A stretch of 64,000 nucleotides of DNA from Colius striatus (taxonomy: Eukaryota > Chordata > Aves > Coliiformes > Coliidae), in contig NC_084790.1 of the NCBI RefSeq assembly GCF_028858725.1, forward strand, positions 85,685,506 through 85,749,505. The letters run 5' to 3'. The translations under genes and the position numbers were made by a program. Positions 1-11,676 of this stretch are shown one piece after another. The notes under the pieces were generated by a model. It had not been told where the DNA came from, did not search any database, and saw only the letters and a list, made by a program, of their open reading frames with translations. Positions within the stretch are counted from its first letter, which is position 1, and every line of letters begins with the position of its first letter.

Positions 1-1021
1 GTTTCTGAAAAATGCTGAGCTGTCTCCGGTCTTTCCACTAATTCCTGAAGGCAGGCAGAAAGGATGGATGACCTTCTCCTGGGAGTTATGCTTTGCATAC
101 CCCATTGGAGAACTCCTCGGCCACACTAAAACGAGGTCAGCAATTCTTTTGTGTGCCGTTTCTAACAAGAACAAAACGCGCATCGGCCAATTTGATCAGC
201 TCTCTGGCACCCTGATGCTCTTTTCTGCACTGGGATGGCACCACAGAGCATCCCTGGCTCTGACCCAAGCCACCAGTGAGCAGCTGCCCCCCACGGAGTA
301 CTGCAGATGGAGGAGGCTTCATACTGTGTCCTCTAAAAAAGCATCACTTGGGCCTAACAATCATTACAGTTTTCTCCTCTCCAAGCTTGCATGAAGCCAC
401 TCCAGCAGTTCACCCCTGTAGACACCAGAAGGGCAAATCAGTTGTTCTTCCAACCCAGAAATCAGGTTCTTCATCACCTCAACCATCATCAGTCACCGAC
501 TCCTACAAACCACCATCTAATTCATTACAGCAGAAACACACTAGGAAAACTGCAGAAAGAGATTTTCAGGCAATGACAGGACTGTTGGACTCTTGGATGA
601 ACACTCTGGGTTCTCAATCCTGAGGTTTCCAGAACTTCACTGAGAACATGTGACAGCAGGCAGTGACGGGGAGGTGGGCAAGGGCAGTTGCAAGCCTTTG
701 CACTCTGATGTAATTCTGATGCTTGCAATCACTGTTTTGAATGTTTAACATTTGGTGTTACAGCTTTCACGTCTCAGAGCCAGAATAGTTCTCCTGCATC
801 ACAGCAGTAAGTGTGTGTAATGTAGCCTATTACCACTGCTTCCAAGTCAGCGATATTTCACACACACAATCATGACTCTTAGTCGGGCACCGATCATTCT
901 GTATCTTAAGCTCTCCCATACCAGTGCTGTCCCACTATGAGTAGTTATGAATTTTCTGTAAAGAAAGTGTTATTTATGAATAAAGTTGCTAGCAAGTAGC
1001 ATCACTCTCATTCCAAATTGT

Positions 1022-1412
1022 GGAAAGGGGAAAGAGGAGAGGGAGAGAAGGGAAAGGAAAGGGAAAAGGAAAGAAGGGAAAGAAGGGAAAGGGGAAGGGG
1101 AAGGGGAAGGGGAAGGGGAAGGGGAAGGGGAAGGGGAAGGGGAAGGGGAAGGGGAAGGGGAAGGGGAAGGGGAAGGGGAAGGGGAAGGGGAAGGGGAAGG
1201 GGAAGGGAGAGGGAGAGGGAGAGGGAAGGGGAAAGGGAAAGGGAAAGGGAAAGGGAAAGGGAAAGGGAAAGGGAAAGGGAAAGGGAAAGGGAAAGGGAAA
1301 GGGAAAGGGAAAGGGAAAGGGAAAGGGAAAGGGAAAGGGAAAGGGAAAGGGAAAGGGAAAGGGAAAGGGAAAGGGAAAGGGAAAGGGAAAGGGAAAGGGA
1401 AAGGGAAAGGGA
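1022..1412. repeat. 391-bp homopurine hexanucleotide satellite (GGGGAA)n-(GGGAGA)n-(GGGAAA)n
   Basis: The plus strand has no pyrimidine from 1022 to 1412. After an irregular GA-rich lead come about 19 copies of GGGGAA (1091-1204), about three of GGGAGA (to 1223), a short junction, and about 30 copies of GGGAAA (1231-1410). It lies in MYO5B intron 4. In the pre-mRNA it would be a pure U/C tract; the G-rich strand is the template strand. All long open frames at 970-1605 are products of this repeat. Confidence 0.98.
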
Positions 1413-2651
1413 TCATTTTGGTGGCCACTTATCCTCTGTCCTCTCCCATAGCACGGCCAGTAAGACTGTAAGGTCTCTCTTCTGGTTCTCAGCAAATGTT
1501 ACCTGGAGCCTCTCTATGTTTTTCCCTTATACAACCTCTGAAGAAGTTGCATTCAGCCAATTTTGCAAAACCTCAGGTCTAACACCAGCATCACCATGTT
1601 TATAGGACAGCTCCTCCAAAACCTTCTCTCATCATCTCTATCCTATCTTTAAATCTAAACAGATTTGAACAGATTGGTTTCTTCCTTTCCTAAATTCAAG
1701 GCTGTTGAGGTTGGGGTTTCTCTGACACTTTTTTTAGGCCAGAGCTTTCGTTTTGAGATGGTACCTGCTGCAAAGCCCTGCTGAGCTGCAGCACAGATTG
1801 GTCCCACAGCTGGCTTCGAACCCCTGACACAGCCTCATTCACCAGGAGACCTAAACCCTTCCCTGCCTTTAATACAACACAGCATTCAGCCGTATTTATT
1901 GTGCCAGTCTGACTCCTCTTGCATCTCTGTCGGGGGTTAATCTCTCTTTTAACTCCTACCCATTCTTTCATTGTGCGATTTTAAATCCTCTTGTAGAGCC
2001 TGAAACTTGAAGTGCTATCAAAGGACATCCCCCACCGTGCTCATACCCCTCCCTGCCTCTATTAGCTTATAGGCAGGGTCGATGCTGCAATTTCTGTTCC
2101 CTTCCAGCTCCAGCATTGCACCCCACAGTAGATAAGAGTGTTTGAGGCCATGCACAGCCTCACCAGCACTGGTATCTCTACAAGACACAGATCAGCTATC
2201 TTGATGCAATGCAAGACTTGGATGCACTAACTTCCAACAAAACCAGAAAGCCACTACCAAATAGAGTCACCCATTTGCAGTCCAGCTGTTTGAGCATTGA
2301 ATGCCAGAAACAGCATGCCAGCAGTGGGGCTGAGAAGGGAAGATAATGCTATTTCAATGTGACTTATCATTTCAGAATCACACAGTAGGTGCTGACCCTG
2401 GTTTGAATTGCAGACATCAAGAGTTATGCGGTGTCCACTGAGCTGTAGGTGAGACCAGCAGCTCAGACACACAGCAGCTGAACACATCCATCAAAAGAGT
2501 GTTGCATTCCTTCATTTTACTTCTTCTGCAAGAACTACTGACAACACTGCAAGTTGATCCTCACACTGGAGGACACTCCAGTCTAACCAACAGCTAACCT
2601 GAACATTTGTTTTCCCACTGTCGTTGCAAGGGTCAGTTAAGTTATTCAGTG

Positions 2652-2790
2652 TCATAGAATCATAGAATGGCAGGGGTTGGAAGGGACCTTTAGAGATCAT
2701 CCAGTCCAATCCCCCTGCAGAAGCAAGTCCCACCTAGATCAGGTCACACAGGAATGTGTCCAGGTGGGTTTTCAAGACCTCTCTTGAGTT
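2652..2790 (-). mobile_element. CR1: CR1 LINE 3' fragment
   Basis: Minus-oriented CR1 3' end: it begins with the reversed octamer tail (TCATAGAATCATAGAATGG) and continues through the segment that reads CTGATCTAGGTGGGA on the sense strand. It pairs as an inverted repeat with the CR1 at 2854. Confidence 0.95.
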
Positions 2791-2853
2791 CTTTCGTGCT
2801 CATGGCAGGAGAACATTAAAACATCCCTCATTCCTGCGACCTGATTAAAACAT

Positions 2854-2953
2854 CCCTGCGACCTGATCTAAGTGATCCTGCTTCTGCAGGGGGGTTGGAC
2901 TAGATGATCTCTAAAGGTCCCTTCCAACCCCTACCGTTCTATGGCTCTATGAT
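2854..2953 (+). mobile_element. CR1: CR1 LINE 3' fragment
   Basis: Plus-oriented 100-bp end of the same subfamily as its neighbour at 2652: CTGCTTCTGCAGGGGGGTTGG, target of the shared tail, ending in TTCTATGGCTCTATGATT. Confidence 0.94.
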
Positions 2954-4856
2954 TTACAGTTTACAAAAGTTATACATGGATCCAATCAAGATGGTTTTGT
3001 CTGACCACATGCAACAGTACTGCAGACCTTATGCATCTATGGAAGCATCAGCCTGATGGATGTACAAGCAAGTAAAGGGTATGGCCCCTTACACAGTCCA
3101 AACACTTCCTAGGAAGCTTTTGCACATCTTTTATTACCCTGTAAGGTAATTTTTAACTGTATTTAACTGTAAGGTATGAACACTGCATTTATTTTCTGTT
3201 TATTAGCAGACACTGCTGCCATGTCATGCTAATTAAGAGGTGACACAATGCTGCTGCCATGGAAAGATCCAGATATGCTAACAGGAAAAACACGCAGAAC
3301 ATACAGCAAAGGGTTTACAATGTTTTCACTGTTTGGTTAAGGATTTGAGCAAAGACCATCTTCACTCTCAGTTCCTCGCTTTTTAAAGGTGTTTGACAGC
3401 CTCTGGAGTGCCCGTTCTCCTGCCCCATCAGCCACAGCCTCATCAGCCACTCACACCACACACCTCTGCCACACAGTGCTGCTTAATTTTGCCTTTTATT
3501 AAGTATAATGCATGATTCATTTTCTTTTAAAAAGGCATTGAGAAACCTTATTTGAATGAGCAAGTCCTGGCCTTCACCCAGAGTGAATCCAAACGGCACA
3601 AAAGGAAGAGATAAGGGCCAAAGACAGAAAAGCCACACAAATATCCTCACCACAGTCACTGCAGTGATTTTCCTAACAGACTCAAGGCAGCATCTGGAGA
3701 CAACACAAGGACTGCAAAAACAAGCCAAGGTGGCTGAGGAGAGCTAGGGAAGGAAGCAAAATGTGGCTGCAGACACAAAGGGGGACATTTAACCTTTAAC
3801 TGAAGCCCCCAGAGGCTGGGGATAGGGAGCCCATGTTGCACAGTCACGGTGCAAGCTTTGTCACCTCACAGAGCTGGTAACAACTGATAGGACACGTTCA
3901 TCAGGAGGAACAGGGGTCAGGTTAAAAGTGAGAAACAACCCCTGCTCACACATGGAAAGCTGCTGGTCAGGCTGGCTTCAGCAGAAATGAATTCTCAAAG
4001 GGAATTTTTGCTTCTCCAGGCTTCTGCTCAGAGCGAAGGAAACTGGAGCCACTGCTGGGATTTGGGCACACAAGGGATCTTTTGTTCCTCTATTAAAAAA
4101 ACAAAGCAAGAAGCAATCAGCCAGGACACCAGTGGCTGTGCTGGCTCTCTGAGCCATCCTGGGTGTTCCTCCAGAGCTTTCAGTCTGCTTTCAGAAGTGC
4201 ATATACCTCCTGCATTATCCAAAGGTGTAATTTTGGTAACAACACCCAGTGCAGCTCACCACACAGTATGAGGAGGATGAAGACCAAGACCAGAGGAGGG
4301 GATGGTTGCATTACCCTGCAGATAGCATGTATTACAAAGCACAAATTGCTTCAATTCCTGCAGCCTCAGCTATCAGCATTTACTAACTGATTCATCCTTC
4401 CACCACCCTAATACTGGATTCCACCACCTCCTGTAGCATCATTTGGAGCAAATTAACTCTATGCTGTGTATTTTGCCTAAAACAATATTGTTCCCATGAA
4501 CCAAATGCACTTATGGGTATGCAGAGAGTTTCTAAAGAGCTGATCACTGTAAAAATTAAGAGGCTGTCACATAAGAATTTGAATCACTTGCCTTTTTTGA
4601 AGCTGTTTTGCAGGTAAGTGCTGCAGAGCAACTCTCTGCAAAGCATCCTCTTTGGGAAGAGCTTTCAATTGATGAGGAGTCTGAATGCATGCCCAAATCA
4701 TAGTAGGTGTTCAGATGCTTTGTCAACTATTTTGTCACAAAAAGGGTGTAAGGTGTTGTACAAGCTCTGCAGTCACTTGTGCAGCCCACCCACAGCTGCT
4801 TCTCCATATTTTCTTCCTATTAAACTGGTATATTTCCTGAAGACAGGACAACACCA

Positions 4857-5066
4857 GGCACAGGAAAAACTTCCCTGTTGAGGTGAGGGAGCACTGGCAG
4901 GGGCTGCCCAGATGGGCTGTGGAGTCTCTTTCTCTGGAGACATTCAAACCCAGCTGGACAAATTCCTGTGTGCCCTACTCTAGGTGGTCCTGCTCTGGCA
5001 GGGGGGTTGCACTGGATGAGCTTTCAAGCTCCCTTCCAACCCTTCAGATTCTGTGATTCTGTGATC
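4857..5066 (+). mobile_element. CR1: CR1 LINE 3' fragment
   Basis: A distinct subfamily with GCACTGGCAGGGGCTGCCCA and CTGCTCTGGCAGGGGGGTTG, ending in two ATTCTGTG units. It shares this subfamily with the longer copy at 61808-62524. Confidence 0.94.
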
Positions 5067-5785
5067 TAGCAGAGCTTTGCAGCTCCCTGTGAAGATGCCA
5101 GCAGCCCCATCTGATGGACACTGCCAGTTTGAAGCAGGTGAGAAAGCACACGACAGCTTCACTAACATCTGTACACCAGCAAATGTCCTGAGCTCTGCCC
5201 TGACAGCCCATCTCTACATGGCAATGGTATACTGGAAAAATCCTAAAAAAAGTCAAAATTATAGGTCTAATGCACATATATAATGAATTTTATGTATCTT
5301 ACATAATATGTGTGCATATTTTTTATAAAAATATGCAATCTTGCCTTCTGCACTGGACAAAAGCTATTCCATGTGATCCCACTGCTCCTGATTCTTTCCT
5401 TGCTCTCTTTGTCCTGTAAAAACTCGACAAACTTTGCAGCCTTCCTTATCCAGGCCTTCATAAAAAGGATGACAAGTCTGCCCTCAGAGGACTGCTGCAA
5501 CTTGAAATCCTGCAGCAAGGGAGAAGCTGGCACCATCAGTCCACTCACCCTTCCCAAAGTTTGTACTGTTTGCCTGTGGTCCCAAAAATGTTTCAAGCAC
5601 CACTTCAGCAATGCTTTTTGTTTTTTGAAGGGTTTATTACCCCAGTCCAGTGTCTGATCTCAGGGAAGCAGTTTAATGAATCAGCTCATCAGGCTCTTCT
5701 CTGACACACAAATGGCATGAATATTATCCCACGTACATACATAAATGCTTGATGATGACAAAGCCACTCATTGAAAAACTTGGAG

Positions 5786-5880
5786 ATCACAGAATCACAG
5801 GATGGTAGGGGTTGGAAGAGACCTTTAGAGATATCCAGTCCAACCCCCCTGCAGAAGCAGGTCAGCCTAGATCAGGTCCA
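5786..5880 (-). mobile_element. CR1: CR1 LINE 3' fragment
   Basis: Only the last 95 bp remain in minus orientation, from the ATCACAGAATCACAGGATGG tail to GATCAGGTCC. Confidence 0.92.
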
Positions 5881-6423
5881 AACACTGGGTTTACTCTGCA
5901 CATTTTTTTGCTCAAGGATGTTGCAAATAACATCATCTGTTTCCAAGCAATCCTCCCCAGAGAAAGCCTGTTTTACCTGTTTGATTTTCCTGCTCAAATT
6001 GAGAACACTCTCACTTGAAAGAAAACCAGAGAAATTCTAACAAAAGGCACATCTGCATTATTCACCTCACTCTTCTATTCTGTGATTTGTATTTGGTTTG
6101 GTTTTAGAATGAACTGATAGCATTTTTTAAGGCTATGTAAGTCTATATATGCATTTACATACACAAGCACACACACACAGAGGTAAGCACAGAAATCCAG
6201 GCGGCTAGCAGAGACTGCTGCTCTCAGCCACACTGCAGGTTTGCCTTTCTGAGATTGCAGGTTAGAGTTTTATTCCCAGTCTACAGGATGCACCAGACAA
6301 TGTTCACGTGTACCCCCATTGCCTAACACTGAGCTGCAGGTGCAAAGCATCTCCCAGAGTCACTAATTCAGTTTTAAAATGGTGAAAAGAAGTCCTAGCA
6401 TCTCTCACACATCTCTGCTGAAG

Positions 6424-7117
6424 AGCAGCTCTGCAGAGAGAGACCTGGGAGTCCTGATTGATAATAAACTAACCATGAGCCAGCAATGTGCCCTCGTGGC
6501 CCAGAAGCCAATGGCAGCCTGGAGGCATCAAGAAGAGTGTGGGCAGTAGGTCCAGGGAGGTTCTTCTCCCCCTCTGCTCTGCCCTGGTGAGGCCTCATCT
6601 GGAGTCCTGTGTCCAGTTCTGGGCTACTCAGCTCAAGAGGGACAGAGAACTTCTGGAGAGAATCCAGTGCAGGGCCACCAAGATGATCAGGGCACTGGAG
6701 CATCTTCCTTATGAGGAAAGGCTGCGGGACCTGGGGCTGTTTAGTCTGGAGAAGAGGAGACTGAGGGGGGATCTTATTAACATTTATAAATATCTAAAGA
6801 GTGGGTGTCAGGAGGTTGGGACATCCCTTTTTTCTATAGTAGCCAGCAACAGGACAAGGGGTGATGGGATGAAGCTGGAACACAAAAAGTTCCACTTAAA
6901 CATAAGAAAAAACTGTGTCAGTGTTTCAGTGAGGGAGCCCTGGCCCAGGCTGCCCAGGGAGGGTGTGAAGTCTCCTTCCTTGGAGGTCTTCAAGACCCAC
7001 CTGGACATGCTCCTGTGTGACCTGATCTAGGTGGGACCTGCTTCTGCAGGGGGGTTGGACTGGATGATCTCTAAAGGTCCCTTCCAGCCCCTACCATTCT
7101 ATGATTCTATGATTCTA
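6424..7117 (+). mobile_element. CR1: CR1 LINE, 3' 700 bp with open ORF2 C-terminus
   Basis: This plus-oriented copy is 5'-truncated and keeps the end of ORF2, the 3' UTR and two octamer repeats. An open frame of 180 codons at 6488-7030 contains [35 protein letters not shown] and [15 protein letters not shown], the conserved C-terminal part of the CR1 reverse transcriptase polyprotein. It lacks the catalytic motifs, so it cannot be autonomous. It lies in MYO5B intron 4, antisense to the gene. Confidence 0.97.
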
Positions 7118-7719
7118 AGTCGTGCCATTCACATGCCCTGTTTAAGGACCTCCACAACCCTCCCTGCAGCACCTTGGAGGCAAAAGGTCGGATCAAACTG
7201 TGGAGAAAACAACGTACACCCAGAAGCTTTCAGATTTAAAATATGGCGTATCACATTTTAAGGCACATTTCAAATAACTGGGCAGATTCCTATAATCCAC
7301 ATTTCAATCTCCTCTTAGTCTCGTTTGAATCCCTCCTTTGTATCCAAGCCTGCAATTACCATAATACCAGCCCAAGACAGAACAAGCCAGAGCAGTGCTG
7401 AACAGCAAGTGTCTTCTTTAAGGGCTTTGAAGGTGGTTATTTCCACGTCCTCTTGCAAACAGAGCACTCAAACCATCCAGAGACAGCAGTTATCAATTAC
7501 AGGTGGCTGTCAAAAGTAGATCTACTCTAACAAGGAGGAGAGTAGAGTCAAGCATCTCTGGCTGGAGCTGTCTGTTAGCACTCTGCCTGTAAAATTACAC
7601 AGAGGCGTCAGAAACCACCACAGACTTCAGCTGAAAAGGAAGTTCTAGGTCTCTCACTACGAGAAAGACACTGAGGTTCTGAAGTGTGTCCTAAGAAGGG
7701 CAGAAAACATCTATATTAG

Positions 7720-7926
7720 GACAAATTTATTCATTGAAAGGGTTGTTAAGCCCTGTCCCAGGCTGCCCAGGGCAGTGGTGGAGTCCCCATCCCTATAGGA
7801 TCACAAAGCCCTGGAGCTGTGAGGCTGAGGGACGTGGGCTAGTGGTGGTTGTGACAATGCTGGGGCAACAGATGGACTCCATAGGCTTAAAGGTCTTCTG
7901 CAATCAAAATGATTCTACAATTCTTT
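7720..7926 (+). mobile_element. CR1: CR1 LINE 3' fragment (diverged)
   Basis: An old copy of the subfamily ending TTAAAGGTCTTCTGCAATC followed by AAATGATTCTACAATTCT. CAGGCTGCCCAGGGCAGTGG is still clear. Confidence 0.88.
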
Positions 7927-9153
7927 AAGTCGTTGCCTTATATTTTAGACATGTGCCCAGGAAAATCCATGGGTCCCAGCCACAAAATACACAGTTCTAC
8001 AAAAAAGATCCCCATGCAGCTGGCTGCTCAGCCTGGATTCAAGTGGCATGGAGACAGCCCTAAGCCTTTTTCTACAGGCAGCTCCCCACATCTCTAAACT
8101 CATCTCAAAGCAGTTTACCCCAAAGCACAAGCTCTTGCAGAGGGTCTGAATTGTAGCCCGGAGTCAGTTTGGGTGCAATCCATCTGATCTCCACCCATGG
8201 CAGTGCTCCTCCAGATGCATGTCTGGATTAAACCTGGCTCATCTTTGACTATAAATGCATTCTAAGTCACCACTTAAACCCAAGACACAGCAGAAAACAG
8301 GCTGCAACCCTTGGTAAACGGTTCAGTGCTTACTCTTGCTATTAAAAGACAGGGCTGAATAAAAATAACAGCTAATCCACAAGCAAATGTAAACATGCTT
8401 TGCAAGTCCAGACAATTATAATAAAGCAATCCTCGGTGCAACTACTTTGAGCTTCCTTTTGAACTCTCTTTTAGATCACGGCTTATCTGGCAAGAAGAAA
8501 ATCCTGCATCTGTCCTCGGCAACACAACAAACACAGAAATAAAGCTCACACCATGCTAATTTGGTGAAGACACTGGCTTAGAAGGACCTATAAGTATCTC
8601 CAAATATGTGCCAGTCACCTCTTAACTCAAAACTGCAGCATCTCCATTAAGACAACCAACGTTCGTTAGCTTCTGGGTTCATAGTCCAATTATCTCACCA
8701 AATTATCTGAAACACAGTTTGCTCCAAGCTATTGAACATGACATTTGCAGAGCGGTTTGAATTCCTTCCAGGAAACTCATCCAAGCAGCAACAGGAGAAG
8801 GATCCCCATCTGAACCACATCTGCAGCGAACCCATGAGCTCCTGAGGACCACAGAGATCCCCACCAACCCATATACAGGGTCGAGTTGGCAAGGAGAATT
8901 AACCAGAAATACCTGACCTCGAAGAGATTTCAGCATGAGGCAGTTCTGCATCGTGCAAGGGAGGCTCCTGCTGGAACTAAGTCTTGCATCTCACAGAAGA
9001 GGGACAGAGTTACGGCATCCATGGGTGAAGACACTCAGCAAGATAGGGAGAAACTATTCCAACTCGGGGATACAAAAGCATTCTAGAAACCCCTCTATGC
9101 TCAGCACAGATGAAAATCTGGAGGTTTTGCACATCTGCAGTTGGGTATGTTAA

Positions 9154-9577
9154 TAATCAGGGAACGGGAGCATCTTCCTTATGAGGAAAGTCTGAGGGAA
9201 CTGGGGCTGTTTAGTCTGGAGGAGACTGAGGGGGGATCTCATTAACAGTCACAAATATCTCAATGGTGGGTGTCAGGATCCTGGGGCTGCACTTTTTTTC
9301 TGTTGTACCCAGTGACAGGACAAGGGGTGATAGGATGAAGCTGGGACACAAACAGTTGCATTTAAATATAAGGACAAACTGTTTCAGTGTTTCAGCCCTG
9401 GCCCAGGCTGCCCAGGGAGGGTGTGGAGGCTCCTTCCTTGGAGGGCTTCAAGACCCACTTGGACACGTTCCTGTGCGACCTGATATAGGTGGGAGCTGCT
9501 TCTGCAGTGGTGTTGGACTCGATGTGCTCTCAAGGTCCCTCCCAACCTTACCATTCTGTGATTCTGTGATTCTATGG
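9154..9577 (+). mobile_element. CR1: CR1 LINE 3' fragment
   Basis: Plus-oriented, from the GAGCATCTTCCTTATGAGGA segment through the pol C-terminus and 3' UTR to ATTCTGTGATTCTATGG. It ends only 59 bp from the donor site of MYO5B exon 4. Confidence 0.96.
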
Positions 9578-9635
9578 TTTGAATTGGGTTATTTGCCCAC
9601 TTTGGATGCGACAGCTCCATCTGATCCCCACTCAC

Positions 9636-9780
9636 CTTGCCATGTTCTTATAGGCCTCCTCTGCCACTGCGAAGATGTGAGGATCCATATCCCCCATGTT
9701 TTGGCCACTGTATGCGTAGATGACATCTTCTTCATAGATTGGCAGCTGCTCATATGGATTGATGGCAACAAGCACAATAC
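9636..9780 (-). CDS. MYO5B: MYO5B coding exon 4 (residues 103-150, motor domain)
   Basis: The 145-nt exon completes the split glycine and encodes [15 protein letters not shown], then [10 protein letters not shown] and [18 protein letters not shown], ending KNMA plus two bases of an arginine codon. These are hallmark myosin motor segments: the NPY region and the [12 protein letters not shown] helix that precedes the P-loop. The acceptor is TTCAAAG at 9781-9787 and the donor is GTGAGT, leaving phase 2. The next exon should carry the ATP-binding P-loop (GESGAGKT). I looked for it on the minus strand from 9635 down to 1 and did not see it, so intron 4 is at least 9.6 kb and the gene continues off the left edge. 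The exon looks intact and under constraint. Confidence 0.96.
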
Positions 9781-10784
9781 CTTTGAACAGAAAAATGGAC
9801 AGATACGTTTCAAACCAAGCACGGAGTTAACACTTCAGGCTTTTCAGGGCTTGCATTAGCTGCTTCCTTCTTTTATTTTAAAAAAATACCAAAAAAAATA
9901 AAAAAAGGATGAGAAGGGAGTGGGAAAAGACTCCTAATTCTTATCTCACCATCTCCCCCGAAGTGCTATGCTTTGATGGCAAGGCATTAAGCTCCTGTAC
10001 AGCTACAGAGGAGGCACACGAAACTGGTGGAGTAAATACATAATAATCTTCATTGTGTGAAGCCAGACTTTGCAGGAGGGTTGAGAAGAAGGGCTAAACT
10101 CTGCCTGAGCCATCACTTCAGAAAAGCAATTCCTATGCAACCAAAGCCCTGCTAGACCCAAGCAGATATCCCGGATTTTCCCCTGGCTTCAATTCCAAGC
10201 AGAAGCTCATAACAAAGAACGCACTCAAATCAAAATGAAATGCATAAATCACAGGAAACAAATGCCACACGGTGCATTAAGGCTTTAATGCTGCTTTCCT
10301 CTCCAGGAAACACTGTGCCTGCCTGCAGGAAGCGGCGAGCCCAGGAATTCATGAGGGGCAAAGCCACGCACAGTGTTACCTGCGTGCTTGAGGGAGCTGG
10401 TCTGCACCTTCCTGACAAGTTCCACCTCCAAAGTACCTTCAGGTTTTACAGGTTTAAATTGTTAATGTAAGGAGCTCCAGAGAGCAGGTATTTGGTGGCA
10501 GTGGGTGCTGAGCTTCTAGCCCAGTTGATTCAGGACTTGGGAACTCAAAGTCCACTCTCAGCCTGAAGCAAACGCAATTTAAAGCACAAAGAAAGGCAAA
10601 GGCCAGCTAAGTCACCTTTCCTGCTTCCACAGCATATCAGCCCAACAGCCTCACCTCTCTGTGTCCTGCTCTTATCTGCGTGCCTTTTGGTTCTTTTACA
10701 GTCATGCAATCCAAGCCGAAGGGCTGTAGCTGCCTCAGCAATGGCTGCCAAGTAACACTTTTTTCTCTCCTTCTCAGCTGTTCT

Positions 10785-10896
10785 AGAATCATAGAATCAC
10801 TTCAGCTGGAAGAGACCTTTAAGCTCATCGAGTCCAGCCGTTGTCCCAGCCCTATCAACCACTAGACCGTTTCCCTCAGCACAGCATCCACTCGTC
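10785..10896 (-). mobile_element. CR1: CR1 LINE 3' fragment
   Basis: A minus-oriented short end of the subfamily whose reversed tail reads AGAATCATAGAATCACTTCA, followed by GCTGGAAGAGACCTTTAAGC. It abuts a plus-oriented copy, both with tails facing outward. Confidence 0.88.
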
Positions 10897-10910
10897 TCTG
10901 GGCTGAGGAC

Positions 10911-11676
10911 AATGGTGTGAGGTTCAACAAGGGCACGGGCCAGGTCCTGCCTTTGTGCCACACCAAGCCCAGGCAGCTCCAGGCTGGGGCAGAGGGGCTG
11001 GAAAGCTGCTGGAGGGAAAGGGCCTGAGGGGGTTGGTGCCAGTGACTGAACATGAGCCAGCAGCGTGCCCAGGGGGGCAAGAAGGCCAAGGGAAGTCTGG
11101 CTGGGATCAGCAGTGGAGTGGCAGCAGCCCCAGGGCAGGGATTGTCCCCCTGTGAACCCAAAGGCTGTGCTCAGTGGTGGGACCCTCACTCACTGCCACA
11201 GGGACACTGAGGGGCTGCAGCGTGGCCAGAGCCGGGCACAGAGCTGGGGAAGGGGCTGGAGCACAAGGGTGCTGGGGAGGGGCTGAGGGAATGGGGGTGT
11301 TGAGCCTGGAGAAGAGGAGCCTGAGGGGAGACAGGAGCACTCCCTGACACTCCCTGATAGGAGACTTTAGTGAGGTGAGGGGTGGTCTCTTCTCCCAAGC
11401 AATTAATGATAGGACAAGAGGAAAAGGCCTCAAGTTGCACCAGGATAAGTTGAGATTGGATATTGGGAAGAACTTTTTCCCTGAGAGGGTTGTCAGCCCC
11501 TGTTCCAGGCTGCCCAGGGAGGTGGGGGAGTCCCCAGTCCTGGAGATATATTGCAAAGTCATGGAGCTGAGGTGCTGAGGGCAATGGGTTCGCGGTGGGC
11601 TTGGCAGGGTGAGGTTAATGGTTGGACTGAAATGATCTTAAAGGTCTTTCCCAACCAAAATGATCCCATGATTCTA
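10911..11676 (+). mobile_element. CR1: CR1 LINE 3' fragment
   Basis: A plus-oriented 770-bp copy from GAGGTTCAACAAGGGCACGG through ACTGAACATGAGCCAGCAGC to a tail reading CAAAATGATCCCATGATTCT. Same subfamily as the copy at 60624. Confidence 0.95.

Larger units (their letters stand above)
1..9635 (-). other. MYO5B intron 4 (partial)
   Basis: The 3' part of this intron lies off the window. Besides the homopurine satellite and six CR1 fragments, the unique stretches (1-1020, 1413-2651, 2954-4856, 5067-5785, 5881-6423, 7118-7719, 7927-9153) hold no coding exon, RNA gene or long repeat that I can support. The P-loop exon of the motor domain was sought here and not seen. Confidence 0.75.

Noticed and set aside
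970..1605. Six overlapping open frames of 143-195 codons on both strands
   Set aside because: All are translations of the homopurine hexamer repeat (PFPFPF, GKGKGK, RERERE) and have no independent content.
1..9635. MYO5B P-loop exon (GESGAGKT) expected next
   Set aside because: I scanned the minus strand for it by eye and did not find it; it most likely lies left of the window.
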